Positions 9,601 through 16,465 of a stretch of DNA of 44,522 nt are shown here, piece after piece. Made by a program: the position numbers and the translations under genes. Below the pieces are notes generated by a model. It searched no databases and had not been told where the DNA came from. It saw nothing but the letters and a program-made list of their open reading frames with translations. Source of the stretch: Pseudomonadota bacterium (lineage in GTDB: Bacteria > Pseudomonadota > Gammaproteobacteria > Burkholderiales > Burkholderiaceae_B). The stretch spans positions 1 through 44,522 of the forward strand of contig JAEZBO010000137.1 of NCBI GenBank assembly GCA_023427085.1, read 5' to 3'. The first letter of the stretch is position 1, and each line of letters begins with the position of its first letter.

Positions 9601-10772
9601 TCGCCGCCAACAACCAGCGCATCGCCCAGGCGCTGCAGGCCGACGGCCTGCCGCCCGCGGCGGCGCAGGCGGCCGCGCGCTCGCGCATCTTCAGCAACGC
9701 GCCGGGCGACTACGGTACCGGCGTGCCCGACCTGGCGCTGCGTTCGACCGAGTGGGACGACGACGCTGCGCTGGCGCGGCAGTTTCTGGCCAGCAGCCGT
9801 TATGCCTACGGCGCGCAGGCGTGGGGGGACAGTCCGGCGCAGGCCAATGTGCTGGCGGCGCAGTTGCGCGGCACGCAGGCGGCCATCATGTCGCGTTCGT
9901 CGAACCTGCATGGCGTGCTGTCGACCGACCATCCCTTCGAGTTCCTCGGCGGGCTGTCGGCGGCCATCGAACATCTGGATGGGCAGGCGCCGCAACTGCT
10001 GATCTCGGACCTGCGCGCCGGGGCGCCGCGCACCACCGGACTGGCGCGTTTCCTGGCCGACGAGCTGCGCGCCCGATACCTCAATCCGCAATGGATAGGC
10101 GCGATGCAGCAGGAAGGCTATGCCGGCACGCTGGAGGTGCTGGCCGCGACCAACAATCTGTTCGGCTGGCAGGCCGTGGCGGCCGACACGGTGCGCGCCG
10201 ACCAGTGGCAGGCCATGTTCGATACCTACGTCGACGATACGCGCGAGCTGGGCATCGACGAATGGTTCGAGACGCACAACCCGACCGCGCAGGCACAGGT
10301 GATCGAGCGCATGGCCGAGGCGATCCGCAAGGGTTATTGGGATGCGCCGGCCGAGACACGCCAGGCGCTGGCGCAGCGCTGGCAGGACCTGGCGCAACAG
10401 CACGATGTCGATACCGGCGCCGAGCTGACACGTCGCTATCTTGCCGAGATGGCGCAAGGCTTCGGCCTGAGCGCCGACGCGGCGCCGGCGGACGATGCGG
10501 CAACGGCGTCGGCGCCCATGCCGGTGTCAGCACCGCCGCCGGCCGACGCTGAGCCCGACGCGCCAGCCGATCCATCGGCCCCGCTCGAGCCGGTGCAGGG
10601 CCAGTTGCTGCAGCGCGTCGACGCGCCGTCCGAGGACGATCCCCGCCACCTGTGGGCGCTGGCGTTGATGGCGCTGCTGATCGTCGCCGGCGGCCTGTGG
10701 CAGCAGCGCAGCAATGCCCGCCTGCGCGCCTGGCGCGCCGCTGGCGCGCGGGCCGATATTCACTCTCTATAG
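6615..10772 (+). CDS. Exported CobN-like (chelatase H-subunit family) protein
   Basis: Large protein of 1385 residues in the CobN/ChlH/BchH family, whose classical members insert cobalt or magnesium into tetrapyrroles in the cytoplasm. The core motif HLGTHGTQEWLPGK lies at 602-615, followed by YPYIQDNVGEAIQAKRR and ISHQTPPFAPAGLYD. The chosen ATG overlaps the receptor stop (TGATG). The same frame is open further upstream but runs inside the receptor gene. From this start the protein has an arginine-rich N-terminus, a hydrophobic segment and an Ala-rich cleavage-like region (residues 1-40). Near the C-terminus a hydrophobic helix at about 1345-1362 is followed by a basic tail. By the positive-inside rule the bulk would face the periplasm with the tail in the cytoplasm, which is unlike true CobN. 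No CobS/CobT partners are in the window. Its role is unproven; metal or tetrapyrrole handling in the envelope is inferred. Confidence 0.87.
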   Translation: MGGLRSVRRVGRALVGYLWMALALAAVGVAPFSADAAAASAGASASATARPLVLVLHNSFVSAEKFQRLDAYASRAGLSLRHLEVGRATAHQWQQMAQQLGQQPVLVLLDVPRPADRAAVLQALAPAPDWATAPRLVVGGGPPQWQGIDARAAGTLVGLYAAGGHDNFGRFFALAGALLAGERPAAELMAAPTALPATGFYHPAAPRVFERMADYLDWYATRRQPAQHAGAGSAAGNGTGTVTGTAAAAPDSTIGATPPTAQTAPARVAYLIHQGVVGDLLTREVDTLITRSESAGLVPVVFWFDADASGGLPAVLGKDQIDVLVNLTHMQNGAARSRDFLALDVPVIQTLRFRDGDADQWPQAPSGVSARSAAVFLAGPEGWGVSDPLVLSASTAGVSNLLPFQLDALMAKLQSLVALRHTPAPDKRLALMFWNYPAGEKNLGASNLNLPRSIVSIQAALAAQGHAVGPPVDEAQVIAAGQRMLGALYGSVPLETLLDEGLAGLYPLQDYEDWLARLPPQRRHALREEGEPAQHRAVREIDGQRYFVVPRWQLGQLLVMPQTPRHLGHEGHYHDTAGAPDHLYMAAYLYVQRQHRAHALIHLGTHGTQEWLPGKDRGLAASDYPWLALGSLPVFYPYIQDNVGEAIQAKRRGRAVTISHQTPPFAPAGLYDQMRDVHHLIHEYELLDEGAVRERVAGQIRATAVAAHLHEDLGWTAEQAEQDFEGFLRALHDQLHELARVAMPLGLHTFGVAADDAHRASTLMQQLAEPLQQALGLDEEALLVSEPGALADNPAYQAVRQLLAGQAASQPAAVAALAERVQALDANLRDTQENESLLAGLAGRFVAPGAGGDPIRNPEVASGRNLYAFEADKIPAQAAYQQGELAYAQLLQAFRAEHDGAYPQKLAFSLWASEAIRHLGVTEAQVLHALGLRPVWDAGGRVTALQIIPAAELGRPRSDVVVQVTGVYRDQFDSFMRLLDDAMQRLAELDEPGNPIAANNQRIAQALQADGLPPAAAQAAARSRIFSNAPGDYGTGVPDLALRSTEWDDDAALARQFLASSRYAYGAQAWGDSPAQANVLAAQLRGTQAAIMSRSSNLHGVLSTDHPFEFLGGLSAAIEHLDGQAPQLLISDLRAGAPRTTGLARFLADELRARYLNPQWIGAMQQEGYAGTLEVLAATNNLFGWQAVAADTVRADQWQAMFDTYVDDTRELGIDEWFETHNPTAQAQVIERMAEAIRKGYWDAPAETRQALAQRWQDLAQQHDVDTGAELTRRYLAEMAQGFGLSADAAPADDAATASAPMPVSAPPPADAEPDAPADPSAPLEPVQGQLLQRVDAPSEDDPRHLWALALMALLIVAGGLWQQRSNARLRAWRAAGARADIHSL

Positions 10773-10778
10773 AAATCC

Positions 10779-11285
10779 ATGTCCTATCTTTCCGAAATCG
10801 AAACCCTGCTGTACACCGCCTCGCGCGTCTTCCTGGCGCCGGTGATGCTGTTGATCGCCGCGTCGCTGATCTATGCGCTGGTCGCGTTGGGCGCCTTCCT
10901 GGTCGAGGCCTGGCAGCGCCGGCGCGGCAGCGCGGCCTCGGCCTTGCTGGCCTATGCGGCGCAGACGCCCGGCGCGGCGGCGCCCGCCAGCGACGACCTC
11001 GAACTGTGGATCATGAAACGGCTCGAATGGCTGCGGGTCGTGTCGCGCACCGCGCCGATGCTGGGCCTGATCGCGACGATGATCCCGATGGGCCCGGCGC
11101 TGCTGGCCTTGGGCAGCAGCGACAGCGCGGCGGTCGGCAAGAACATGGTCGCGGCGTTCTCGTCGGTGATCCTGGCGCTGCTGGCCGCCAGCATCTGCTT
11201 TTTCATCCTGACCGTGAAGCGCCGCTGGTTGCTGCTGGACCTGCGCCGTATCGAGCGCCAGCGTGCCGCGCAGGGGACTGCCTGA
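10779..11285 (+). CDS. MotA/TolQ/ExbB-family proton channel protein
   Basis: Inner-membrane protein of 168 residues with three hydrophobic segments (about 15-42, 86-112 and 122-146). The last two carry the TolQ/ExbB signature region RTAPMLGLIATMIPMGPAL and the following FSSVILALLAASICFFIL. Family members form the pentameric stator that uses proton motive force to drive a partner in the envelope. It starts 6 bp after the CobN-like stop with only a poor ribosome site, suggesting coupling, and its own stop overlaps the next start as TGATG. Its position makes it a dedicated motor for the adjacent receptor or CobN-like protein rather than the global ExbB. Confidence 0.88.
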   Translation: MSYLSEIETLLYTASRVFLAPVMLLIAASLIYALVALGAFLVEAWQRRRGSAASALLAYAAQTPGAAAPASDDLELWIMKRLEWLRVVSRTAPMLGLIATMIPMGPALLALGSSDSAAVGKNMVAAFSSVILALLAASICFFILTVKRRWLLLDLRRIERQRAAQGTA

Positions 11286-11593
11286 TGCGATTCCTGGACG
11301 ATGACGAGGCCAACGACCCGATGCTGTCGGTCGTCAATCTGGTCGACCTGTTCCTGGTGATCATCGGCGTGCTGATGATCACCATCGCGCAGAACCCGCT
11401 CAATCCGTTCTCGCGGGACAAGGTGGTGGTGGTCGAGAACCCCGGCGAGGCCGATATGCGCATCACCGTCAAGGACGGCCAGGAGCTGACCCACTACGAA
11501 TCCAGCGGCGAGGTCGGGCAAGGGCAGGGCGCGCGGGCCGGTGTGACCTACCGGCTCGACGACGGGCGGATGATCTACGTGCCGGAGGACTGA
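11285..11593 (+). CDS. DUF2149-family ExbD-like membrane protein
   Basis: Small protein of 102 residues with one N-terminal membrane helix (about 16-37, VVNLVDLFLVIIGVLMITIA) and a polar periplasmic tail. The acidic residue D21 in NLVDLFLV sits where ExbD/TolR/MotB carry their proton-path aspartate, so a two-component stator with the preceding TolQ-like protein is likely. The sequence after the helix (NPLNPFSRDKVVVVENPGEADM) resembles DUF2149 proteins, which I recall as recurrent neighbours of CobN homologues. The tail is much shorter than ExbD and shows no obvious peptidoglycan-binding domain. Start overlaps the previous stop. It is the last gene of the operon; the next gene converges 15 bp away. 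Confidence 0.82.
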   Translation: MRFLDDDEANDPMLSVVNLVDLFLVIIGVLMITIAQNPLNPFSRDKVVVVENPGEADMRITVKDGQELTHYESSGEVGQGQGARAGVTYRLDDGRMIYVPED

Positions 11594-11608
11594 CGCAGGC
11601 GTGCCGGC

Positions 11609-11992
11609 TCAGCGTGCCGGCGCGAACGTCAGCGTGATCGGCGTGGCGTTCTTATAGGCCGCCCGAGCCGGCCCGTGCTGAGGATCGAAGGCCGGGTGCC
11701 AGGCGCGCAGCTCGGTGTCGGACAGCCACTCCAGTTGCAGTTGTTCGTTCGGCGCATAACCGGCGAACTGCGCCGTCGCGTTGATGAACGCATTGCAGTT
11801 TTCCGACTCGCCGGACTTCAGCACCGAGACCTGCGTGTGAGAGTCGCGCGTGAACGAACCGCGCTGCGGGCAGAGCCGGACTTCGACGTGATGGCTGCCG
11901 TCCGGCGAGGGCAGGTCGGCGATGATCTGGTCCGGGCCGCAAGCCGTCAGCAGCAGCACCATTGCCGCCAGCAGCGGAAAACTGTTCTTCAT
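11609..11992 (-). CDS. Hypothetical lipoprotein
   Basis: Predicted lipoprotein of 127 residues. The start is placed at the ATG beginning MKNSFPLLAAMVLLLTAC, which gives a clean lipoprotein signal with lipobox LTAC and modified Cys18; the upstream open extension has no signal sequence and is discarded. The mature part has two further cysteines (C in RLCPQRG and in ENCNAF) that could form a disulfide. The pattern DLPSPDGSHHVEVRLCPQRG resembles small proteobacterial lipoproteins of unknown function. It lies just downstream of a second lipoprotein gene on the same strand, so the two may be co-transcribed. Confidence 0.75.
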   Translation of the reverse strand: MKNSFPLLAAMVLLLTACGPDQIIADLPSPDGSHHVEVRLCPQRGSFTRDSHTQVSVLKSGESENCNAFINATAQFAGYAPNEQLQLEWLSDTELRAWHPAFDPQHGPARAAYKNATPITLTFAPAR

Positions 11993-12024
11993 CGAGACGT
12001 CCCTGTGCCTGACCGGCCCGGTGA

Positions 12025-12432
12025 TTATTTCTCGCCGGTGCGCATGTAGTGCTTGGCGCGCGCCACGCCGATATCGGCGCGGGGACGGCAACCGTTGGGA
12101 CCGACGCCGCACCAGCTTTGCGTCATGATGCGATAGCGGCCCTTGCCCATCGGTTCGCGGGCGATGCTGTAGGCCAACGGGTAGTAGCCGCGCGGCACGC
12201 CTTCGGTCTCGATCAGGTTGTCAGTCAGCGCGATGACCTGCCAGCGCGATTCGGTCGCGACGAAATAGCTGGCGCGCTCCCAGATCAGCTTGCATTCCTC
12301 GGGGCCGTTGCAGTACAGCGGCGTGTCGTACGCCGTCTGCAGTTCAGGCGACATCGGTTCGGGTGGCATGAACGCGCAGCCTGCGAGCAGGGCGGACACG
12401 GCGGCTGCAAAACCAAGGCGTAAGGTCGACAC
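12025..12432 (-). CDS. Hypothetical lipoprotein
   Basis: Predicted lipoprotein of 135 residues starting at GTG (MSTLRLGFAAAVSALLAGC), lipobox LAGC with Cys19. The mature domain has four cysteines (YCNGPEEC and SWCGVGPNGC), suggesting two disulfides in a small periplasmic domain of unknown function. Aromatic and basic residues are spread through the middle (KLIWERASYFVATESRWQV), and the tail is GVARAKHYMRTGEK. No enzymatic motif is visible. It precedes the other small lipoprotein gene by 32 bp and diverges from the YkgJ-like gene. Confidence 0.72.
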   Translation of the reverse strand: MSTLRLGFAAAVSALLAGCAFMPPEPMSPELQTAYDTPLYCNGPEECKLIWERASYFVATESRWQVIALTDNLIETEGVPRGYYPLAYSIAREPMGKGRYRIMTQSWCGVGPNGCRPRADIGVARAKHYMRTGEK

Positions 12433-12558
12433 AAAGCTTCTCCATTTTGATTTCCCGGCCGATCGACATGGACTGTGTCGTCCATTGCCTGGCCCCCATT
12501 TCTCGAGCGCCAGTATACGAACGACACTTGATGGCAGAATGTTGCTTTATGTATTGAT

Positions 12559-13431
12559 ATGTCCCAAAAAAGATCGGATCGGCCTGGACTGCGGCGGATC
12601 CGCTTCTTTGATGCCTACCGATGCTGCCCACCGATGCTGAGCGCCGACGAACGATCCCGACTGCAAGGCGCCATGGCTGCCATCGAGCGCCAGGTCGCCG
12701 TCGCCTTGCGCGGCGGCGACGATGCCGCGTCGGCGGTGGCGTGGATCGGCGCGCTGCACCGGCAGGTCGATGCGGTGGTGACCGCTGCCGAGCAGGCCGG
12801 GCCGCTGCCGGATTGCAAGCCGGGCTGTACCGCCTGTTGCAGCGCCCGGGTCGAAGTCTCCGATCCCGAGGCCTTGCTGATCGCGGCGCACGTCGCGGCG
12901 CTGCCGGCCGCCGAGCAAGCCGCGCTGGTGGCGGCGCTGCAGGCGCAGTCGCTTGAGCGGGGCCGGTCGAATGCCGGCGGGCCGGTGTGCGACACGGTGA
13001 CGCAGGTGGCAAAAGCGGCAGAAGCGGCGGAAGCGGCGGAAGCGGCAGAAGCGGCAGAAGCGGCGGAAGTGACCGCAACCAGCGCTCGGGACGTCGGCGC
13101 GGCCAGGTCCGACGTGGCGGCCGCCATCGCAACCCGTCCTTGCGCCTTCCTGCAGCAGAACCTCTGTTCGATCTACCCGATCCGGCCCGCGGTCTGCCGC
13201 AAGGCGCACTCGCTGTCGGTGGCGGCCTGTGAATCGAAAGCGGCCGAGATCCCGCAGGACCTCGGCCGCATCGTGCGCTGCGAGGCGCTGACCGCCGCCA
13301 CGCGGCAGGGCTACCAGCGGGTCGGGCTGCCGGCGGCGCGCCACGAACTGGCCGCCGCGGTGCTGGCGGCCCTGGCGCCGCCGGCACTGCAAGCCTGGTA
13401 CCGCGGTCAGCCGCTGACCGGATCCGATTGA
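12559..13431 (+). CDS. YkgJ-family cysteine-cluster protein with EAA repeat
   Basis: Protein of up to 290 residues of the YkgJ/CxxCxxCC zinc- or iron-chelating family. The cysteine cluster DCKPGCTACC gives C86, C90, C93 and C94. The second half, RPCAFLQQNLCSIYPIRPAVCR, gives C195, C203 and C213, the usual CxFL...CxIYxxRPxxCR pattern. Between them, residues 152-169 are an (EAA) repeat from a 9-bp tandem tract, in a longer-than-normal linker. The first ATG at 12559 lacks a good ribosome site; an in-frame ATG at 12634 (MLSADERSRLQ) is a plausible alternative. The biochemical role of the family is poorly defined; metal binding is inferred from the cysteines. Confidence 0.8.
   Translation: MSQKRSDRPGLRRIRFFDAYRCCPPMLSADERSRLQGAMAAIERQVAVALRGGDDAASAVAWIGALHRQVDAVVTAAEQAGPLPDCKPGCTACCSARVEVSDPEALLIAAHVAALPAAEQAALVAALQAQSLERGRSNAGGPVCDTVTQVAKAAEAAEAAEAAEAAEAAEVTATSARDVGAARSDVAAAIATRPCAFLQQNLCSIYPIRPAVCRKAHSLSVAACESKAAEIPQDLGRIVRCEALTAATRQGYQRVGLPAARHELAAAVLAALAPPALQAWYRGQPLTGSD
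13012..13069 (+). repeat. 9-bp tandem repeat inside the YkgJ-like gene
   Basis: Six copies of GAAGCGGCR (first copy AAAGCGGCA) plus a partial seventh. Each unit encodes Glu-Ala-Ala, so copy-number change would keep the frame and only alter linker length between the two cysteine clusters. Confidence 0.9.
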
Positions 13432-13512
13432 GCCGGCCGGTGGCCACCGCTCTTGGGCGGTCGCGCTATTTCCCATTGAGTCGGCCGATAGCCGCTACCC
13501 GCTGCGGCCGGG

Positions 13513-14271
13513 CTACTGACGACGGAACACCATGCCGCCGTGGTGCAGCGTGTTGGCGTCGACAAACACGCCGTCGGCGGTGAAGCCGGTGTCGTCCCAA
13601 TAGGCGATCCGGTTGCCGTCGATTTCATAGCGCCCCTGATAGGCGCTTTGCCGGCCGCCGCGCGCTTCGTCGTAGCGGCCGTTGGGCAGCAGTTCATGAT
13701 GGATGTAGCCGTCCTCGGTGACCCACATCGCGGTGTACTGATCGTTGGCCATGGCTTGTTCTCCTGCTTGCGGTTGCGGTTGCGGAATGCGGCGGATCAC
13801 GTCGTCGTAAGGCACCAGGTCCAGGAAGGCGATGACCTCGGCGGCGCGGCCGTCTTCCATCCGGAAGATCCAGACGTAGCTGTTGTCGTAGCGCGCGCCG
13901 TCGGCCGCCGTGGTGGTGCCGTCCCAATGCACGGCGACGTCGTCGCCCGAGGCCCAGACATCGTGCACGGTCGGCACGATCGGCGCCGCCAGCCGGCTGG
14001 CGAAGGGCCGGACCGCGCGTTCGATGAAGTCGTCGCGGCCGCGATAGGTGCCGGCGGCGGGGCTGGTGCCCTTGATGGTCCAGGTCACGTCGTCGGCCAG
14101 CACGTCGTCGAAGAAGCTGCTGCCGCCAGCGGCCCATCGTTCGAAGGCCTGCGTGATGATCTGCCGGTTCTGCTCGGTGTCGGGCTGGGCGTCGCGCGCC
14201 AGCGCCGTTCCGCCGGCCAGCGTGCTGGCCGCCAATACCGCTGCGCTGATGAAAAGTCTTGCCTTGGTCAT
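13513..14271 (-). CDS. SnoaL-like domain fused to Atu4866 domain
   Basis: Protein of 252 residues. A signal peptide (about 1-25, ending GGTALA) precedes a SnoaL/NTF2-like domain (about 32-160; AFERWAAGGSSFFDDVLADDVTWTI, YRGRDDFIERAV). A second domain from about residue 174 (MANDQYTAMWVTEDGYIHHE ... GMVFRRQ) matches the small Atu4866 family. The join, PQPQPQAGEQAMANDQ, contains an in-frame ATG at 13752 preceded at 8 nt by AGGAG, so a free 79-residue Atu4866 protein could also be made. The gene's own start has a near-identical site (AGGAGAACA). It lies 55 bp downstream of the aldo/keto reductase, in the same direction. SnoaL-type proteins are often small-molecule binding or isomerase-like; no substrate can be named. 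Confidence 0.82.
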   Translation of the reverse strand: MTKARLFISAAVLAASTLAGGTALARDAQPDTEQNRQIITQAFERWAAGGSSFFDDVLADDVTWTIKGTSPAAGTYRGRDDFIERAVRPFASRLAAPIVPTVHDVWASGDDVAVHWDGTTTAADGARYDNSYVWIFRMEDGRAAEVIAFLDLVPYDDVIRRIPQPQPQAGEQAMANDQYTAMWVTEDGYIHHELLPNGRYDEARGGRQSAYQGRYEIDGNRIAYWDDTGFTADGVFVDANTLHHGGMVFRRQ

Positions 14272-14326
14272 CGGGTGTTCTCCTTGAGGATGAAGGTGGG
14301 CACGGGGCCCGTCAGCGAAATGAAGC

Positions 14327-15397
14327 TCAGGCCCGGCGCCGCACCGAGGCGCCGCCGAAGATCAACTGCTGCGCCATCGGGCGGCCGATGAATCGCTCGG
14401 GGAAGATCGGCGCCGGCGTGCTGGCCTGTTCGAGCCGCGCGCTGTGCTCGTCGCTCAGCGCCAGGCCCAGGGCGCCCAGGTTGTCCTGCGCCTGCTCGAG
14501 CGTGCGCGCGCCAATCACCGGCGCGGCCACGGCCGGATGCCGCAGCGTCCACGCCAACGCGACCTGCGAGGGCGTCGCGCCGATCTCGCGGGCGATCTGC
14601 ACCACCACGTCGGCGATGTCCAGCGAGCGCTCGGTCATGTGGCCGGATGAGGCGATCACGCCCTTGCGGGTGCTCGATACCTGCGTCTCGCTCTGTTGCG
14701 ACAGGTCGGCGCGGCTGTACTTGCCGGTCAGCACGCCGCCGCCCAGCGGCGACCACGGCATCACGCCCAGGCCCATCTCGAGCGCCATCGGCATCAGCTC
14801 GTGTTCGACGCTGCGCTCGAGCAGGCTGTATTCGATCTGCAGCGCGATCAGCGGCGACCAGCCGCGCAGCTCGGCCAGCGTCTGCAACTGCGCGACCTTC
14901 CAGGCGGGCGTGTTGCAGATGCCCACGTACAGCACCTTGCCGGCGCGCACCAGGTCGTCGAGCGCGCGCATGACCTCGTCGGCGCGGGTGGTGAAGTCCC
15001 AGGCATGCAGCAGCAGCAGTTCGACACGATCGGTGCCCAGCTGCGTCAGGCTGGTCTCGACCGAGCGTTGCAGGTTCATGCGATGGTTGCCGCCGCTGTT
15101 GGGGTCGCCGGCCTGGCGCGCCATCGTGAACTTGGTCGAAACCACATAGCGGTCGCGGCGGCCATGCAGCAGCTTGCCGAGGATGCGCTCGGACGCGCCG
15201 TTGGTGTAGTTGACGGCGGTGTCGATGAAGTTGCCGCCCTGATCGCTATAAGCGTCGAAGATGCGGCGCGCCTGCGTGTCGTCGGCGCCCCAGCCCCAGT
15301 CCGAGCCGAAGGTCATGGTGCCCAGCGCGAGCGGCGAGACCCGCATGCCGGATCGTCCGAGCAGGCGGTAATGATCGAGAGAAGTGGGGTGGCTCAT
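14327..15397 (-). CDS. Aldo/keto reductase
   Basis: NADPH-dependent oxidoreductase of 356 residues with the family's (beta/alpha)8 motifs. The catalytic tetrad is visible: D59 (NFIDTAVNY), Y64, K89 (VVSTKF) and H131 (LLLLHAWD). The cofactor-binding end is also present (PVIGARTLEQAQDNLGAL). It belongs to the YakC/Tas-like group rather than the sugar reductases. Start is supported by AGGAG seven bases upstream. It heads a two-gene unit with the SnoaL-Atu4866 gene and faces an AraC regulator across a 149-bp gap holding a likely operator, so it is probably controlled by that regulator in response to an aldehyde, quinone or oxidant. The substrate is unknown. Confidence 0.92.
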   Translation of the reverse strand: MSHPTSLDHYRLLGRSGMRVSPLALGTMTFGSDWGWGADDTQARRIFDAYSDQGGNFIDTAVNYTNGASERILGKLLHGRRDRYVVSTKFTMARQAGDPNSGGNHRMNLQRSVETSLTQLGTDRVELLLLHAWDFTTRADEVMRALDDLVRAGKVLYVGICNTPAWKVAQLQTLAELRGWSPLIALQIEYSLLERSVEHELMPMALEMGLGVMPWSPLGGGVLTGKYSRADLSQQSETQVSSTRKGVIASSGHMTERSLDIADVVVQIAREIGATPSQVALAWTLRHPAVAAPVIGARTLEQAQDNLGALGLALSDEHSARLEQASTPAPIFPERFIGRPMAQQLIFGGASVRRRA

Positions 15398-15474
15398 GGT
15401 GAACTCCTATCTGGATGGAAGTGTCGAATCCGTAGAAAGAAGTTTGCCGCCGGCAGCGGCCGGGGCTGTAGCCG

Positions 15475-15507
15475 CATCGTCCGAACTTCTTATACGATTG
15501 TCCGAGC
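15475..15507. promoter_or_regulatory. AraC-type direct repeat operator with minus-strand -10
   Basis: The sequence ATYGTCCGARC occurs twice (around 15476-15486 and 15497-15507), offset by exactly 21 bp, i.e. two helical turns, as expected for side-by-side AraC subsites. GTCCGA is exact in both. A TATAAG -10-like hexamer for the aldo/keto reductase promoter lies between the repeats on the minus strand (15494-15489). Confidence 0.6.
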
Positions 15508-15546
15508 GCCGGGCGGCAAACCCCGGTTATCCCCCACGGAGGAACG

Positions 15547-16452
15547 ATGACGACGCTGGACCGCTTGATCGAGGTACTGAGCCGCCACATGCCCGAGGAC
15601 GGCATGCGCGGCTGCGCGCTGCCGGGCGTGACGCTGATCCGCTCGGGCACCCCGACCGTGCCGATGCCGGTGGTCTATGAGCCGACGCTGTGCCTGATCG
15701 CGCAGGGCCGCAAGCAGGTGATGCTGGGCACCGAGGCCTATGTGTACGACCCGGCGCGCTATCTGGTCGCGTCGGTGGACATGCCGGTGACCGGCTCGGT
15801 GATCGAAGCCACCGCCGACAAGCCCTACCTGTGCCTGTCGCTGGACCTGGACGTGGCGCAGCTGAGCGAGCTGGCGCTGCAGCATCCGGCCTCGGCCGCC
15901 ATCGACGAGGCGCCCGCCACCGGCATCGCCTTGAACGACGTCAGCCCCGACTTGCTGGACACGGTGTTGCGGCTGGCGGCCTTGCTCGATACGCCGCGCG
16001 ACATCGCCGCGCTGGCGCCGCTGGTGACGCGCGAGCTGCTGTATCGGCTATTGACCGGCACCGGCGCCGGCAACGGCCTGGTGCGGCAGATGGCGCGCGG
16101 CGACAGCCGCCTGAGCCAGATCTCCAAGGCCATCGTGTGGCTGCGCGCCAACTACGATGGCGCCTGCCGCATCGACGACATCGCCGACGTGGCGGGCATG
16201 AGCCGCTCGACCTTCCACGCGCATTTCAAGGCGGTCACGTCGATGAGCCCGCTCGAGTTTCGCAGCCGGCTGCGCTTGCAGGAGGCGCGCCGGCTGATGG
16301 TGGCCGAGGCCATGGATGCGGCCGGCGCGGGTTTCCGGGTCGGCTACGAAAGTCCGTCGCAGTTCAGCCGCGACTACGCGCGGCTGTTCGGGCAGCCGCC
16401 GGCCAAGGACGCCGGGCGGCTGCGCAGGTCGGCGCAGCGACAGGCCAACTGA
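15547..16452 (+). CDS. AraC-family transcriptional regulator
   Basis: Regulator of 301 residues. The N-terminal AraC_N (PF06719-type) ligand domain spans about 25-180 (VYEPTLCLIAQGRKQVMLG, ASVDMPVTGSVIEAT). The C-terminal double helix-turn-helix starts at about 200 (IDDIADVAGMSRSTFHAHFK ... GYESPSQFSRDYARLFGQPP). GGAGG lies close upstream of the ATG. It is divergent from the aldo/keto reductase, and the 21-bp-spaced direct repeat between them is the probable binding site. Members of this subgroup next to oxidoreductases commonly activate their neighbour; the inducer is not known. Confidence 0.92.
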   Translation: MTTLDRLIEVLSRHMPEDGMRGCALPGVTLIRSGTPTVPMPVVYEPTLCLIAQGRKQVMLGTEAYVYDPARYLVASVDMPVTGSVIEATADKPYLCLSLDLDVAQLSELALQHPASAAIDEAPATGIALNDVSPDLLDTVLRLAALLDTPRDIAALAPLVTRELLYRLLTGTGAGNGLVRQMARGDSRLSQISKAIVWLRANYDGACRIDDIADVAGMSRSTFHAHFKAVTSMSPLEFRSRLRLQEARRLMVAEAMDAAGAGFRVGYESPSQFSRDYARLFGQPPAKDAGRLRRSAQRQAN

Positions 16453-16465
16453 GCGCCGGAACCGG

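Noticed and set aside
6585..10457. Very long open frame antisense to the CobN-like gene
   Set aside because: Very GC-rich codon use removes stops from the antisense frame. The peptide is Arg/His/Gln-rich without motifs, while the plus strand carries CobN motifs.
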